A stretch of DNA of 64,000 bases from the NCBI GenBank assembly GCA_026168455.1, contig CM047431.1, forward strand, positions 46,007,466 through 46,071,465, given 5' to 3'. Each line of letters starts with the position of its first letter. Position 1 is the stretch's first letter. Source of the stretch: Theocolax elegans. Lineage: Eukaryota > Arthropoda > Insecta > Hymenoptera > Cerocephalidae. Shown one piece after another: positions 1 to 15,145 of the stretch. The notes beneath the pieces were generated by a model. That model was not told the DNA's origin. It did not search any database and worked only from the letters and a program-made list of their open reading frames with translations. The position numbers and the translations under genes are program-made.

Positions 1-2398
<2,398 letters not shown>

Positions 2399-2400
2399 TA

Positions 2401-3299
2401 CAGTACCGGCCATTAATTCTGACTTCCCATGCGCATATCTTCTTCAATATTCGTCGGAAAAATTTTTGTAAAAAAGCACTGGAAAGTACTCCTCAAAAGC
2501 TTTCGTTTTGTGCAACTAATTTTCTTTAAAGCTATTTTTGAGACTATGAGGCACTCTTGCAATTAAGAAAATTTGACTATTTTTTAATTTTTGTTCAACC
2601 AGTTGCAGTCTTCTTAATAATAAAGTTGGAAAAAATCAGGAAACAAGAAAGGGCTTGAAAAATGCCATATGCAAGTATTTTTCAAAAAAATTGTAAGTCA
2701 CTTTGTTGTTAAGTTTTTACTGTGACAAGTCAATCGCTTCTTTTTTGAAAAACCCATTTGACAAACCCCTTTTTTTTGAAAACCCATTTTCAACTGATTT
2801 GTGACATAAACATTTTGAGCATTTTCACCTTTAATACCTAGAAACCGAAATCAGTAGTCAAAAACGTAAACAGACATTACTTGAACTAAAGCGTCGGAAT
2901 ATCACGTGATAGATTAATATTAGAGAAACGAACCTATACTTTTCTTTAATTGTAACATGACAACAAGGTGGCTTACAATTTTTTTGAAAAATACTTGCAT
3001 TTGGCATTTTTCAAGCCCTTTCTAAATTTGTTTCCTGATTTTTTCCAGCTTTATTATTAAAAAAGCTGCAACTGGTTGAACAAACATGATAAAATAGTAT
3101 AATTTGTTTAATTGTTTGAGAGCCTCATAGTCTCAAAAATAGCTTTAAAAATATTTAGTCGCACAAAACGAAAGCTTTTGACGAGTACTTTCCAATGCAT
3201 TTTTACAAAATTTTTTTCCGACGAATATTGAAGAAGATATGCGCATGGGAAGTCGGAGCAAAAATTGGATTCCCCATCCAGAATTAATGACCGGTACTG
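2401..3299. mobile_element. TA-flanked inverted-repeat DNA element (mariner/Tc1-like MITE)
   Basis: The left end CAGTACCGGCCATTAATTC is matched, inverted, by the right end, and the match continues for roughly 300 bases per arm with some divergence (around 2401-2700 and 2985-3299). TA dinucleotides sit at both outer edges (2399-2400 and 3300-3301), the usual target duplication of the Tc1/mariner superfamily. No transposase frame is present, so it is non-autonomous. The arm divergence suggests it is not recent. Confidence 0.8.
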
Positions 3300-3301
3300 T
3301 A

Positions 3302-6156
3302 TATATAGAGATTTAGTGAGTAATATTATCCAATAAAAGATACTTAAATAGTTTGAAATGGTTCTTAATTAATTATAAATACCATGAAAATAATTAAGAT
3401 AAATATGAAATATCTTGTGATAAAGGGGTGCTCTATTATTCGGACACTACTCCCATAAAAGACGCACCGAACATGAAACGCCGTCATTTGTAACACTCGG
3501 TTTTTATAAATAATAAAATGAAAATTGCAAATATTATCTAAATTGATATACAAACAGGTCAATACTTCTGACTGAAATTTTCCGACTGAAAATCCACAAA
3601 AAATTATGTTTACCCTTAACTGGCACTCTGGGTAAAATATACTTCAAAGTAATTTTGAGTTCGAATGAAGCGTATTAAAAAATTGCAATTTTTATTGATT
3701 TTTTTTGCTCTTATATAAATATAACTATTGTGTAACTTTTTTAAAATATTTTATGCAGTTACAAAAAAAAATAAAATGGTTTGATTATTATAATATATAG
3801 TGTTTAATTTTACCCAGAATTCGAGACTACATTTTGTAAAATAAATACCTTCTCGGTTTGGAAGCAACAATATCACAGTAATTTTTTCTTAAAAAATAGT
3901 ATTTCAAGCATGTATTGATGAATTTTTATGAATAAAATATTAAGAACTATGCAATTTACTTTAGCGTCCATATTTACTTGCTCATCCAAAGATAAAATAA
4001 CATAAAATTAAAAGTTTTGTTACTAGGAAAGTATTCAGGCTACAGAAGCCTACGGGGTCTCATTTTATTATTTATTAATTTATTAATATATACAAACGTA
4101 ACTGATCATTGATTGATACGTTTTGCCTGTCATCGCATTATAAATATTCACATATCGGTATCGAATACCGCAGAGGGTATATTTTACCTGTCTCTTACTT
4201 CGCCGGAAACTATAGGTAAATTACCCTACGTAATATTCTTACCCACCTCTGACTGAGACAATTGACCTTGGTAGGAATTTCAATCTCAGAAGTAGATGGC
4301 GAGAAGTGAGATGGCAAAATAATCAGGATTTAATGAAGCGAATATAATCTCTTTAATTTCCACGATCACGCTGTAAGAAAAAAATTAGCGCATTCGATCA
4401 AATATTTTATCGAATATACATACAAAAACTATTAAAAAAACGTTTATTTTCAAACGTTTTTTCTTCAGCGCAGTAAATATAATATAAGTACCCTACTATA
4501 AATCGAAACGATTTTTTTTGTTAATAAAAAAGCGATTTATGTAAATCGTCTTAATTTTGCTTAAATTAGCTAATTGACTCGGCAGTATACATGACACGTA
4601 CCAGCTTTTTTCAAATCATTATTTAATACCCCACTAGCAAGTAAATCAGTAACATGTCCATTCATTTTTTAAAATAAATAATTAATCATGTATATACATG
4701 CATATATCCTTCATGGTGATTAAAGATGATTTCCTAATTAGAGAGGTAAACTCATATGTAAAAGCGATATATCTCAATACCTTTCGTTGAACAGGTTTAA
4801 CTCACATTTCCAGTATTTGCGAAGATAATTCGGGTTTGACCTTAATTATTTTCAACAGCACGTTTTTATAGCTCGACACGACGAGATGTCCAATCTCGAA
4901 ATTGATCGTTAGTCATTTTCGAAAATCCTTTCCGCCAGATATATAGTCGTATTTGTTTTAAGCAGTATACACGCGAACATGTCAATTTTACCTTTTTAAT
5001 TTAAATGCTTTTGGCTCATACCTTGAGCGTTGATTTAAAGCCACAGGGTACTGAAAAATACGAAATAAATTTGATGCAAATTTGTACAAAAATTATATAA
5101 TAATAAACAATTGCTTGTTAAATTTCAAGTGATAAATGACACTAATCGCAAAATTACGAGTATTATGAGACTAATAATGAGCATATGAGAATAAATGTTA
5201 TGAGTCCATAGAAAGATAATTATTTGAAACAAAGAAGATTAAGATACAATGTGTATTAAAATAAAGAAAGATAATGTTTTTATATGCATGTCTTTTTTGT
5301 GTAAATAATGGTATCAAAAACACTTAAAATTGATATTTTAGTAATTTTTGGTCAAAGTATAATTCAGTATTCACTAGCCTTAATAATTAATAATCATTAC
5401 ATTTTTATTAAAAAAATATTATTTCTTTTTAATATTGCTGTATACCAACACGATGTTTTTAGGTTGACCCGTACGAGTACCTCAAAATACTACGAATTTT
5501 ATGTGTGGGTGTGTGTGTGTGTGTGTGTGTGTAGAGATTTCTCTCGAATTCCGCGGAAAAACGTTTGATCGGAAGGTACAAAAATTGGACCGTTCCGTTT
5601 TAAACTCAATCCCATTTATTAATTACCAAACGGAACGCGATCTCCATATTATGGAATTGGTTCAACAACAATTTGCATTTAAAATGGAATTTAAAATCTG
5701 CATATATATATTTATACGTTATGAGAGAAATAATCGATAAATACATAAAAAATACGAATACCGCACCAAGAGGCGACGATAGACCAAAATGTCTTAATAA
5801 ATTATACTATCCGAGAGCGTGCCACTTGAAGAAAAAAAAAAAGAAAAATATTGTCCACTCATCAGGGTTGATAATGTAGTCGGTTATTTATCATGTGTCC
5901 ATAGGTTATTTCGACACGCCCAATGATTATTTAAATGGCCAGTCAAAGGGTTGACGAGGAGGAGCAACGTCGCGTCGCGGAAACCGATCGATTTCGATTA
6001 ACTTCCGCATAATTGATTACCTACAATCGGCCCTAATCGCTTTTCAAATATATCAATTGGGCGAATGAAACGGCACGCTATACATTTTTATTCAGAAAAT
6101 TTTTTGTGATACAAGTTTGCTCTTTGTTTATTGACAAACGGATGAAAATTTATATT
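3302..6156. other. non-coding stretch
   Basis: No credible gene. It contains a GT microsatellite at 5502-5533, a short perfect hairpin at about 4434-4466 built on AAACGTTT, and a noticeably GC/CpG-richer patch at 5935-6075. Confidence 0.5.
5502..5533. repeat. (GT)n microsatellite
   Basis: About 15 nearly perfect GT units. Open frames running through it are artefacts of the repeat. Confidence 0.9.
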
Positions 6157-6542
6157 TCACCCTGATCATCTAAAAAGTCTACTTATTAACCTCTACGAGT
6201 GGAATAAAATTGCATTTTATTCCTTCGATCACTTTGTTCACCGTAGACTCATTTTATTCCCCGTAGACCCATTTCATTCATCTTACACCCTGTTTCTTAG
6301 TTTACCCTTTTTTTACAAATGCAAAATTAAATTTATTACGCCAAATTAAATATATCCAAAAATTATACAATACTGAAAAAAATTTAGAAATTAAAAAAAA
6401 GGAACTTTTCAAATGACGAGGGTGAAAAATTGTATATGCACTTCGGGAGTAAAAGGCTATTATTCCCTTGGATGAATGAAGCAGCAATTTTCAGCTCGGA
6501 AATAAATGCCTATTTTACTCCCTATGAGTGCATAAATAACTA
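6157..6542. repeat. dispersed MITE-like repeat, copy 1
   Basis: The start TCACCCTGATCATCTAAAAAG is mirrored at 6404-6425 by an inverted version, followed by a stretch ending in GCATAAATAACT. A second copy with the same order of landmarks lies at 8365-8706. The family is unknown to me and no target duplication is clear. Confidence 0.55.
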
Positions 6543-7027
6543 TTTAATTAAATATATAAGAATAATGCAAACGATACACGGAGAAAAATTTCTGATAACC
6601 TCTTATCTTACCTTACCCCCTACATCTTTTGTATATTATTTTTATGTAAAAGAGATTTGTTCCTTTAACTAATAATGAACAAATAAACAAATAATGCATA
6701 CGAGGAAAACCACAAAAAATCGTCCAAATTGCGTTCTCTAAAATCGAAAAAATTTTTTTTGTGGCACACTTTCCGAACCTTACATTTCTTCATCTGTAAT
6801 GTATATATAATATGTCAACCGAAATTGAACACGAAAAAAAGGTTTGTGACACATTTTTTTCAGTGTGAAGTTAAAAAATTAAACATTCGAAAAATGCATT
6901 GTTTTAAAAAAGCTTATGATATGCATATAATGTATGTACAAATGTACGAATATATATATAGTAAGATATTCCCTTATAAGTATAACAATAATGATGATAT
7001 TAAAGAGTAATACGTTCGTGAAATTTT

Positions 7028-7300
7028 ATGTTATAATAAATTTAACGGTCTGTACGAGCCAGAATATATAAATATTCTTAATCATCAGTCAATGGTGTGC
7101 TACAATTCGTAGCCTATACACCAAACTTTTTTTTATTTCCACATTAATATTTTCAATTTAATTTACTTAGTTTCCACAATTAAATGATTTATGCTCATCC
7201 AGTTTGGTCTAGAGGCTACGAATTGTAGCACACCATTGACTGATGATTAAAAATATTTATATATTCTGGCTCGTACAGACCGTTAAATTTATTATAACAT
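7028..7300. repeat. foldback (hairpin) element just upstream of an exon
   Basis: Arms 7028-7130 and 7198-7300 are inverted copies with only a few mismatches over about 100 bases. They are separated by a loop of about 70 bases. The element ends 120 bases before the exon at 7421. No target duplication is evident. Confidence 0.85.
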
Positions 7301-7420
7301 AATGATGATAATAAATAATAATGATAATGGAATGAAATAATAATAGTAGTATAATACCGAAGAAAAGAAGCCGCAAGAGGAAGTAACGGTAGTACTTAAG
7401 GATATTTTTGTTGGTTTCAG

Positions 7421-7575
7421 CGCGTCAACGGCAGAATGCAACAAACAAGAAATCAGGGGCCAGGCGCGGGCGATGGGTGGGAAGCCCGCGCCGCTCTTGC
7501 GTTCTCGAACGCTACCGGCCATCGTCGCCCCCGGTCTCAACATCCTTCAGGCGCAGATCGACGCGCGCTATCAAC
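7421..7575 (+). CDS. internal exon A of an unrecognised host gene
   Basis: A 155-base GC-rich block lies between a good acceptor (TTGGTTTCAG, ending 7420) and a consensus donor (GTAAGT from 7576). The coding frame starts at 7422, so one base completes a codon from an earlier exon outside the window or unrecognised. It ends in phase 1, its last C joining the AG of exon B to make a Gln codon. This frame was chosen because it alone stays open through all four exons: one alternative hits a stop at the end of exon B, the other inside exon C. The peptide has a basic stretch with LLRSRTLPAIV, then GLNILQAQIDARYQ, which may be a short helix. I recognise no domain. Base composition contrasts strongly with the AT-rich flanks. 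Confidence 0.7.
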
Positions 7576-8364
7576 GTAAGTCTCTTTCTTCTCTTCTCTC
7601 TATCTCCGTGTCTCCGTGTCTCAGTGTCTCCGTGTGTGCGTTTAACAGCCGGATCGATAATTTCAAGCGTCACTGATTTTTTCGACTTTCCGTAAGGAGG
7701 TTAATTGGGTATATCCTAAACTGGATTTTCTTCCTCGGATACGGGATTCGTTGAATTAAATCGCTTTTTACGGTTTAGAGGGGAACGAGATCATTTATTT
7801 ACATTTTTTTTCTTTTTTTTTTATTCGAAATGTGTCTCTGTGCATTTAATATATATATATGGATTTCCGTGGATGTTTTGATAATTGTTTTACATTATTA
7901 TGGTTATCTTTGGAATTGTATTGAGAAAAATATTTCATTGTAAATTACTATTGTGTACTTAGGTAATCGAGTTTTTTCTTTTTCGTTGTATCTTTTACCA
8001 ATTGTGCACAATGTGAATGCACAGAGAAATATATTCCATTGACAACGAACACAATTTGCTTAATAATTAAGGTATATACAGTTTAAAAGTAAAATTTAAT
8101 TAAAATTTAATTAAAAATTTAAGTAAAATTTACTGAATTATAAACATATCAATAATTACTACGAAATGTAAAACACTGAGAAATGGGGTATCTTTTTATC
8201 ATATAGTGCAACATAACGATATATACCCGAAGTAAAAACAATTTGTAAAAATTTTATAAAGATTTTATAATTTGGGCTTTATAAAAGTTGTATATATATA
8301 AACTATAGCTATTTTCGTTATGTTTTACAGTAATTATTTAAATGCATATATTGTAATCATTTTA

Positions 8365-8706
8365 TCACCCTGATCGTCTGAAAAGTCGTCTTTTTTTTAT
8401 CTCTACGAAGGGAGTCAAATCAATTCCCCAAGCGTACTTAGTTGATTCCTACCGTACACGTACTTTAAAACCTGGACTCTTAAAAAATTAGATAAATCAA
8501 AATTACGAGTACAAGTAAAAAAAAATACTTATAATTTGTAAAAGAATTATGTCAAGTACATTTAAAACGTTGTAATCGAATAAACTGTTCTTTCAAATGA
8601 TCGGGGAGGTAAAAAGTTTTATATCTACCTTGGGAGTAACGAGACAGTGTTTTCCTTTAATTACAGACTTAACGTCCACTTTATTTCCAAAGTGCATAAA
8701 TAACTG
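8365..8706. repeat. dispersed MITE-like repeat, copy 2
   Basis: Begins TCACCCTGATCGTCTGAAAAG, with the inverted counterpart near 8590-8611 and the same trailing landmark GCATAAATAACT as the copy at 6157-6542. It lies in the 3.6-kb intron between exons A and B. Confidence 0.55.
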
Positions 8707-8792
8707 TAATAACTAGAAAACATAATAAAAGTTACATTTCCTTACATAATATAGTAATTTTTCAATACAACCTACTTCTCAGTTCAATGATA

Positions 8793-9228
8793 TATCGTCG
8801 GCTGAGTGGAAGAACAGTCTATCTCGGAACTTGCTTGGAAAACGCCGTATCTCGCGATCTGCTTGAAAAACGCCCTATCTCAGAAGTTGCTTGGAAAAGG
8901 CCCTATCTCGGAACTTGCTTGAAAAACGCCCTATCTCGGAACTCGCTTGGAAAACGCCCTATCTCGCGCCTCGGTTGAAAAACGCCCTATCTCAAATGAA
9001 ATTTTTCGCTTTCAAATTTTGTAGTCGCACCACCGCGCAACTTAAAAATTCTAAGCTTAAAAATCTCCGTTCTCTCAACTTTTTTTAACCTTTATTAACT
9101 TAAAACATTATTTAAATTGCACACAGGTCGGGTGATATAATAAGTACTCGATACATCGCCGCTGATAGACAGATAAAGGCAGAGAAGTCTCTCTTTCTCT
9201 GAGGAGTCCCGATGATGCCTAAACAATT
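8793..9228. mobile_element. half copy of the 18929-19609 inverted-repeat element
   Basis: Starts with TATCGTCGGCTGAGTGG, then a run of about 28-30-bp tandem repeats (CGGAACTTGCTTGGAAAACG type), and ends near GATGCCTAAACAATT. This matches the reverse complement of the right half of the full element at 18929-19609. The opposite terminal repeat is missing, so the copy is truncated. Open frames across it simply read the tandem repeats. Confidence 0.8.
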
Positions 9229-10116
9229 ATATGATGATTATTTTTTCCTTATTATGTATTTAAAGCATTTTCAAACCTCCAGAGAGGTTTATTTTACCTA
9301 TGTCTTTATTTCTTAAGTTTTATGCAAGTATTACATATTATTATACAATCTGCAGCGAGGTATATATTTAGATTACAAATGTTTTAGAAAATTAAGTACA
9401 CATTTGCACGCAGTGATGTTAGGTTTATAAACTAGAGACTCTACTTGCAGTGGTAATTAGAGGTTGATATTTAACCAATTTTCTACTAGTTTTTTTCGTG
9501 GAACGTTATACATGTGACACTGCCATAAAACACGGTTTATATTTTTATCACTTCTTATTGCACGCACAGCTAGCATCCTTTACTATGATGATATATATGA
9601 TAATTCTGTTACTTTGAATTATACAGCGTTTTTTAATGCAACATTTTTCTAAAAGTCGGAACACATATGTATAGAATTAATTATTAGTTTTAGTGAAAAC
9701 TAACCGTTTTGAGCTGTTAGGTAAATACAATAGTTGGAGAGGTATTGCTGTAAAAACGGCTGTATGATTCTTGCTAGGTCGTATATATATCAATTGATTA
9801 ATTTCGAATCCGTTCTATTTTGTTAGTTTTTGTAGACACTGCCGGTATGCACGCCCGTTCGTCAATCAATATTTGTCATTAAGTGGATTTGATACGATAA
9901 AAATGCGTATCACTAAAAATTTTCGATCAACAAACATACGCACTTCAATGTACTTGGAATATCATCTACAAATATTTTAAATAATTTTTTTCCCTAAATT
10001 ATTGAGATTTTTGGGTATAGTTGCATATCTCAATTGTTAATACCAAATCGGTACCAACATAATGTAATTATTTATTATTTATTAATTAAAAATTGATTAT
10101 TTCTGTAAATTTGGTA
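9229..10116. other. intronic stretch, nothing recognised
   Basis: AT-rich intron between exons A and B. No repeats or coding signals that I can support. Confidence 0.5.
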
Positions 10117-10280
10117 TGTATAAGAGAAATGTTGTAGTAAAAATTACAATAGTTTATAGTACAATTTACTATAAGTTTAATATTTTTTGCTATACTTATA
10201 GTAATTTTCCTCATTTGGGCAGTCTGTCTCTTACTTACTAAAAATTATTGTAATTTTTACTATAACATTTCTCTCCGTGG
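10117..10280. repeat. small palindromic MITE
   Basis: Arms at about 10120-10160 and 10237-10276 are inverted copies built on GAGAAATGTTGTAGTAAAAA. The ends resemble the element at 42727-42956. Confidence 0.7.
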
Positions 10281-10690
10281 ATCATTTCGCCATTGCGTAC
10301 GATTTTTTATGGTCAGATTTCGTATCGTATTTGAAGGTAGATCCCCGTAATTTGACCAAACACACAGTAAAAAACGTTCAACACTAAATATCGCGATAAA
10401 TCTACAATTCCAATCGAATAATTCGTTTCCGAAAATTTCTATTCCTCTTCCCGTTAGTACGTTATTACGCGACCACAAAATATGGTAATTTTCAATTGCC
10501 CAAGTGTTGAATTGATCCAAGTACACGAGTCTTAGTATAGAATATATCCAATAACGTTGAAATTAACCAAAAAAGCAGGTATAATAGGGCTAGCTCGAAT
10601 ATACATACATATTTAACATTCGAAACGTATTGAATCGAAAGTAAAAGGGCCACGAACAGAGATTATAACGAGGTAGTCTTAAGGGATGTA

Positions 10691-11077
10691 CCGTCACATA
10701 CCCAATTGTTGATCAATTAAGGTAAATCTGTACGTTCATAGAATAATTTTATGTTAAAAAACTAATAATTGTATATATTTAGGCGGATACAGAAAGTATA
10801 AGTATTAAACTTCCTTTTAGCCATCTCAGAAAAATAAAATAGGTGCTATTTTTAAAGTAAGCAACAATCTAAGAAAAAAACGCGGGAAGTACCAATTTCT
10901 GATCAACAAATTTTCGGTACATATACCACTTTCTATTTAAGTCTACTAAACAATTATTGATTGTTTAACCTTCAAATTGTGCGTAGCAACGTTTAGATTT
11001 ATGTGAATCTTATTATTTTATTGAAATAATACACTGATCAGAAATTGGTTCATGATCAACAATTGGCTATGTGACGG
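10691..11077. mobile_element. TA-flanked short inverted-repeat MITE
   Basis: The left end CCGTCACATACCCAATTG and the right end CAATTGGCTATGTGACGG are inverted copies continuing to TGATCA. TA sits at 10689-10690 and 11078-11079. No coding capacity. It ends 86 bases before exon B. Confidence 0.75.
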
Positions 11078-11163
11078 TATTTGCTTGTATCAAACAGATA
11101 TGGCGAATCCGTAATATTTTAGGGAAGATGGGATTGTACCCGATCTATAACCTGTGATTTCAG

Positions 11164-11295
11164 AGCAAAATCCACTGGTCGCCGCGATCCCGGCATTCGG
11201 CTCGAACTTGCCAAATATGGGGAAGCGGGAAAGCAGCGTCTCGCACTGCGGCAAGTTTCTCGCTCCAAGGATATCCTTCACCGACGACACGATAG
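11164..11295 (+). CDS. internal exon B of the host gene
   Basis: A 132-base exon between the acceptor GTGATTTCAG (ending 11163) and the donor GTAAGT (from 11296). Entry phase 1 and exit phase 1 fit exons A and C exactly. It encodes a segment containing VAAIPAFGSNLPN, a basic KRESS site and FLAPRISFTDDT. It shows no transmembrane segment and no family I can name. The reverse strand also has an open frame of about 106 codons here, which I treat as a shadow because splice sites and phase support the + strand. The 3.6-kb intron before it holds three repeat insertions. Confidence 0.7.
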   Translation, partial: SKIHWSPRSRHSARTCQIWGSGKAASRTAASFSLQGYPSPTTR

Positions 11296-13532
11296 GTAAG
11301 TATCGCATGCGCGCACACGACCCATACCACATCTGAAATTCAAATTTACCGCCCTTACGTACATATACACCTGTATATACATATGTACCCTTCCGTGATG
11401 CGACATTCATTTACATTGCTTACTCGAGAACTATCCTCCAAATTACGAGACTATCCACCCAAAAACTTGATCTAATTTACCTACCATATTTTTAATCGTG
11501 TTTATTATTATTCTTCATCTTTTTTTTTTCTTTTCTTCGCGTTTCCTTAGTCGTCATTATTTGCTATTTTCGAGAGGTTCCTCAGAGCTAAAAAGACACG
11601 CTCGCGAACTATCGAATCACCAATGTTATATTTCAGCTCGATTCATCTTTTTAATTATATTTTTGATAAATCGATAATTGTAATTACTGCATATATTTGC
11701 GATTCGTAAGCGCAACGTTTCCTTCATGTTTTCTCTGTTTTAAGCATCCCTCCGAATTATACGAGTGCCGCCGATCGTTTTTGTATTCATATATATATAT
11801 ATATATAAATTCAATAAATGTATATATGTATATACTGTTCGAAACGATGAAATTTCCGCGACAACTATATTACAATATTAGTTTCCGAAAATTTTGATCC
11901 TCTGCGCGCGACGTGATGAATATATATTACGTCTCCGCGCGCAAGACGAAAATCGATGTAATTTGTATGTATCGGACTCGTAAATTCATTAAAATTTTCT
12001 CAAATCAAATATATATATATACATCGACAATGCTTTTCCCTCTTTTTTTTATTTTTTTAACTGTAATTATCACTTCGGGAAATTCATTGTTTTACTCGCG
12101 CATAAATTCGGTACCTTTTCGGTTTTCAACACGATGCGTCAAATATAAATGAAAATGTTTCTTGTTGTTCGATTGTGAATAACGCGTATATATAGGTACA
12201 TTTATACATTCTCGAAAAAATTTTCGAACGTAAAATATCGGTGTAAATAATAATAATACATTAATTTTGGAAGGAAAGAGGTGGATATATATAGATCGCG
12301 AGGAGGTAAGTATAAACCATCGTGCGACTTGTTCCCTCTTAAGATGCTAGTTTCAAAGAGGTTTCATCAATTATTTAAGTTTTAATAATCAAGTAATCAA
12401 TATCGATGACATCCACGCGTATGTGTTGAAATTCTACTCTTTAATTAATTATCTACAAGGGTTTTCATGAATTTTAAGATAACTTTTAATCTGATAAGAA
12501 TATTAGCTATACCTATGTATATATATATACATATAGACCGTTGTTTTATAATTAATAATGCACGCGTGTCAAAATAATATTTAATCAACTTTCAATTAGA
12601 TTGTTTAATCGATTAATACTATTTTTCACACTGAAATTTTAATTAAAAGTGATGTGTACGCGTAAACACAATATTTGAACGAAAAATCGTACGTCAATTT
12701 TAATGTATATACAATATATATCTATATATATCTCTATATATATATGCACAGCTTTTACTACGTATATGAACCAATTTAATAAAGAGAGAAAAAGGCAATA
12801 AATGATATTTTTTTATCCGTCATTGTCAAACCACCGATAATTAATTTATATACAAAAATGTATTGATTAATCTTAATTATTACCATCAGTGAAAATCTAT
12901 CAATAGTTATATATATATATATATATATATATTGTTCCAATTTTGTCAAAAGAAAATCTGATATGTATGTTTACTTATTTATTTACGTATTTATGTATTT
13001 GATGAGCATAATGCAATGTGGATAATATTAGAATATCCAAAGTAGGAAAAAATATAATGTTATATTTAGCTGAATATCGGTCTGGCTTTTAACTTACGTA
13101 ATTACGAAATATGTTAAACACTAATTATCTCATTACGTTACATTTTTTATATACGCGTGTCGCAAATGCATTTAAATGTAATTAATGCGAAACAAAACAA
13201 AAAGAAAATATCTCATGACATGTGTTAATTTATTTATAATATATATATATATATTTAAGAAAAACAAATACGTTAAAAGTATATAAAAGAGAAAAAACTG
13301 TTTTTTTTTCGAAATTTTTTTTTTTATAACTACTTGTTTTCTCATATAGATAAACCTCTTTTATAGCAAATTATGTGTACGAATCAAAAATATTTTTTGT
13401 TCTCGTAAATTTTCAAACTTTACAAAAAATGATTAAACTTATCCAGTTTTACGGGAAACTGTACGTTGGTACACTTAGAACATAGTTAAAAAAATAATAA
13501 AATCGAATGGATAATGTTACGTGGTATTTCAG
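11296..13532 (+). other. intron B-C
   Basis: A 2.2-kb AT-rich intron with short TA-type microsatellites (about 11786-11806, 12717-12746, 12908-12932). I see no nested gene and no clear transposon. Confidence 0.65.
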
Positions 13533-13731
13533 CGGAGCGACGTGTCTCGGACACAGGACCAAATTATCGCGAGAGCATAAGCAAGGAGTCGAGTCGCGTA
13601 GCCGGAAGGCTAAGCACATGCAGTATCGGGAGTGCTCAGCCTCTCACGAGGTTAGCCAGGCTTCTTAACCAGCGACCGAGTTTCACCCCGAGTTTCAACG
13701 ATGACATACCCAGAAGGTTGTCTTGGGAGAG
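13533..13731 (+). CDS. internal exon C of the host gene
   Basis: A 199-base exon between the acceptor GTGGTATTTCAG (ending 13532) and the donor GTGAGT (from 13732). Entry is phase 1 (GCG codon completed) and exit is phase 2, matching exon D. The peptide carries ERRVSD, repeated SR/SS motifs, a hydrophobic LTRLARLLNQ stretch, FTPSFNDD and finally PRRLSWER. RRVS and RRLS both match the basophilic (PKA-type) RRxS consensus, so phosphorylation is a reasonable inference. No catalytic domain is visible. The intron that follows is about 40.4 kb and contains nearly all the nested transposons described here. Confidence 0.72.
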
Positions 13732-13977
13732 GTGAGTCACACGTATATTTCTTTTCTGTTTTGGAGACTTGATCCTTTACAATTTACAAAGTGCAATATA
13801 TACCTAGAAACTATTGTTCACAACCTTAATATATCCAAGTATCCACAAATCTTTTAAAATTTGTTCCTAAAATGTATTTTTTTTTAAATATTTGAGCATA
13901 TTTTACTTTTAAGCTGCACACACGGTCAAATATACAGTAAAATAATAAAATATGCAATTGTTACACATAGTTACAAG

Positions 13978-14637
13978 GAGAGTCCACATCCTATGGGAAA
14001 CGGATCCTTACCAAACTTTAGGATATGATTTCTACTATAAAAATATGAAGGAACCCGGAGATTCTGTGTCCAATGCCCTTTTTTACGGTAGATATAACCA
14101 AATAACGAAAAATATAGCCAAAAAATCCTTGATTTTAATTGCTTATAACTCGGAAACAATTATAGAGACATATATCCAAACCCAAGTCCAAAAAAAATGC
14201 TAAGATCAAGTAGATACGTTTTAAAACAAAGAAGATCAAATATCATCTTAATTTGGTCAGAAATTATAGAAAAAATAATAATCAGACGAAATTTTGGCCT
14301 AAAGAAATCATCAAATTTTAATACTAAATTTCGTCTACTTCCTATTTCTTCAATAACTTTTGACCAAATCAAGATATCTAAGCTTCTTTTATTTCAAAAC
14401 ATATCTACTCAATCTCAGTTTTCTTTCAAAATTTGGTTTGAATATACACCTTTACTTGTTTCCGAGTTATAAGCAATCAGAGTTAAGAATTTTTTGGCTA
14501 TATTTTTCGTTATATGATTATATTTATGGTAAGAAAGGGCATTAGATTGTATAACTTCGGCTTTCTTCATATTTTTATAGTAGAAAAAATATCCTAGAGT
14601 CTGGTAAGGATCTATTTCCCAAAGAGTATGGACCCTC
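13978..14637. mobile_element. inverted-repeat element, family shared with 16937-17963
   Basis: The left arm beginning GAGAGTCCACATCC and the right arm ending GGACCCTC are inverted copies for about 250 bases per arm, including GGATCCTTACCA and the inverted TGGTAAGGATC. Overlapping open frames on both strands arise from the palindromic arms. No transposase frame and no sure target duplication. Confidence 0.7.
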
Positions 14638-15145
14638 ATTGTTAGTATATATTCAAAGTTAGAAGGTTAATATTAATAAAAATAGAATTTTGCATAATTT
14701 TTTTTTTAATTTAGCAACTTATAAACTACAATTTCTTTTGTTACATAATACATATATCTACGTAAAATATAATAACTGTATACATTAACGGTCAATAGTT
14801 TAAATTGACTAAAATATAATTCGAGCAAACTTCGAAGTTTCATATTTTTGATCCAAATTAATCTACAAGAACCTGTTAAAAATCGTTCGAATGGTAATTT
14901 AAAAATTTTATATAATTAAAGTCTATTTACGAATTAATTATGAAAATATTAAACAAAAGGTTAAAAGAATTTTTATTTTAAAATTGCTTTAATAACGTCT
15001 GCGCCTGATAAAGATATCTCTGTATAGATTACAATTTCGTGACATGATATTTGAAGCTTTCTGAAAAAGCATTCGATTGTTTCTTTTTGTCTTTTTTTCG
15101 AACTTTATATTTAAGGGGCGTCCGTAGAGTATAGTTGAATATATC
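14638..15145. other. intronic stretch, nothing recognised
   Basis: AT-rich spacer between two foldback elements. Confidence 0.5.

Noticed and set aside
8800..9000. Regularly spaced short repeats of about 28-30 bp resembling a CRISPR array
   Set aside because: The units are contiguous without unique spacers, lie inside a transposon terminal repeat that recurs inverted at 18929-19609, and the DNA is eukaryotic.
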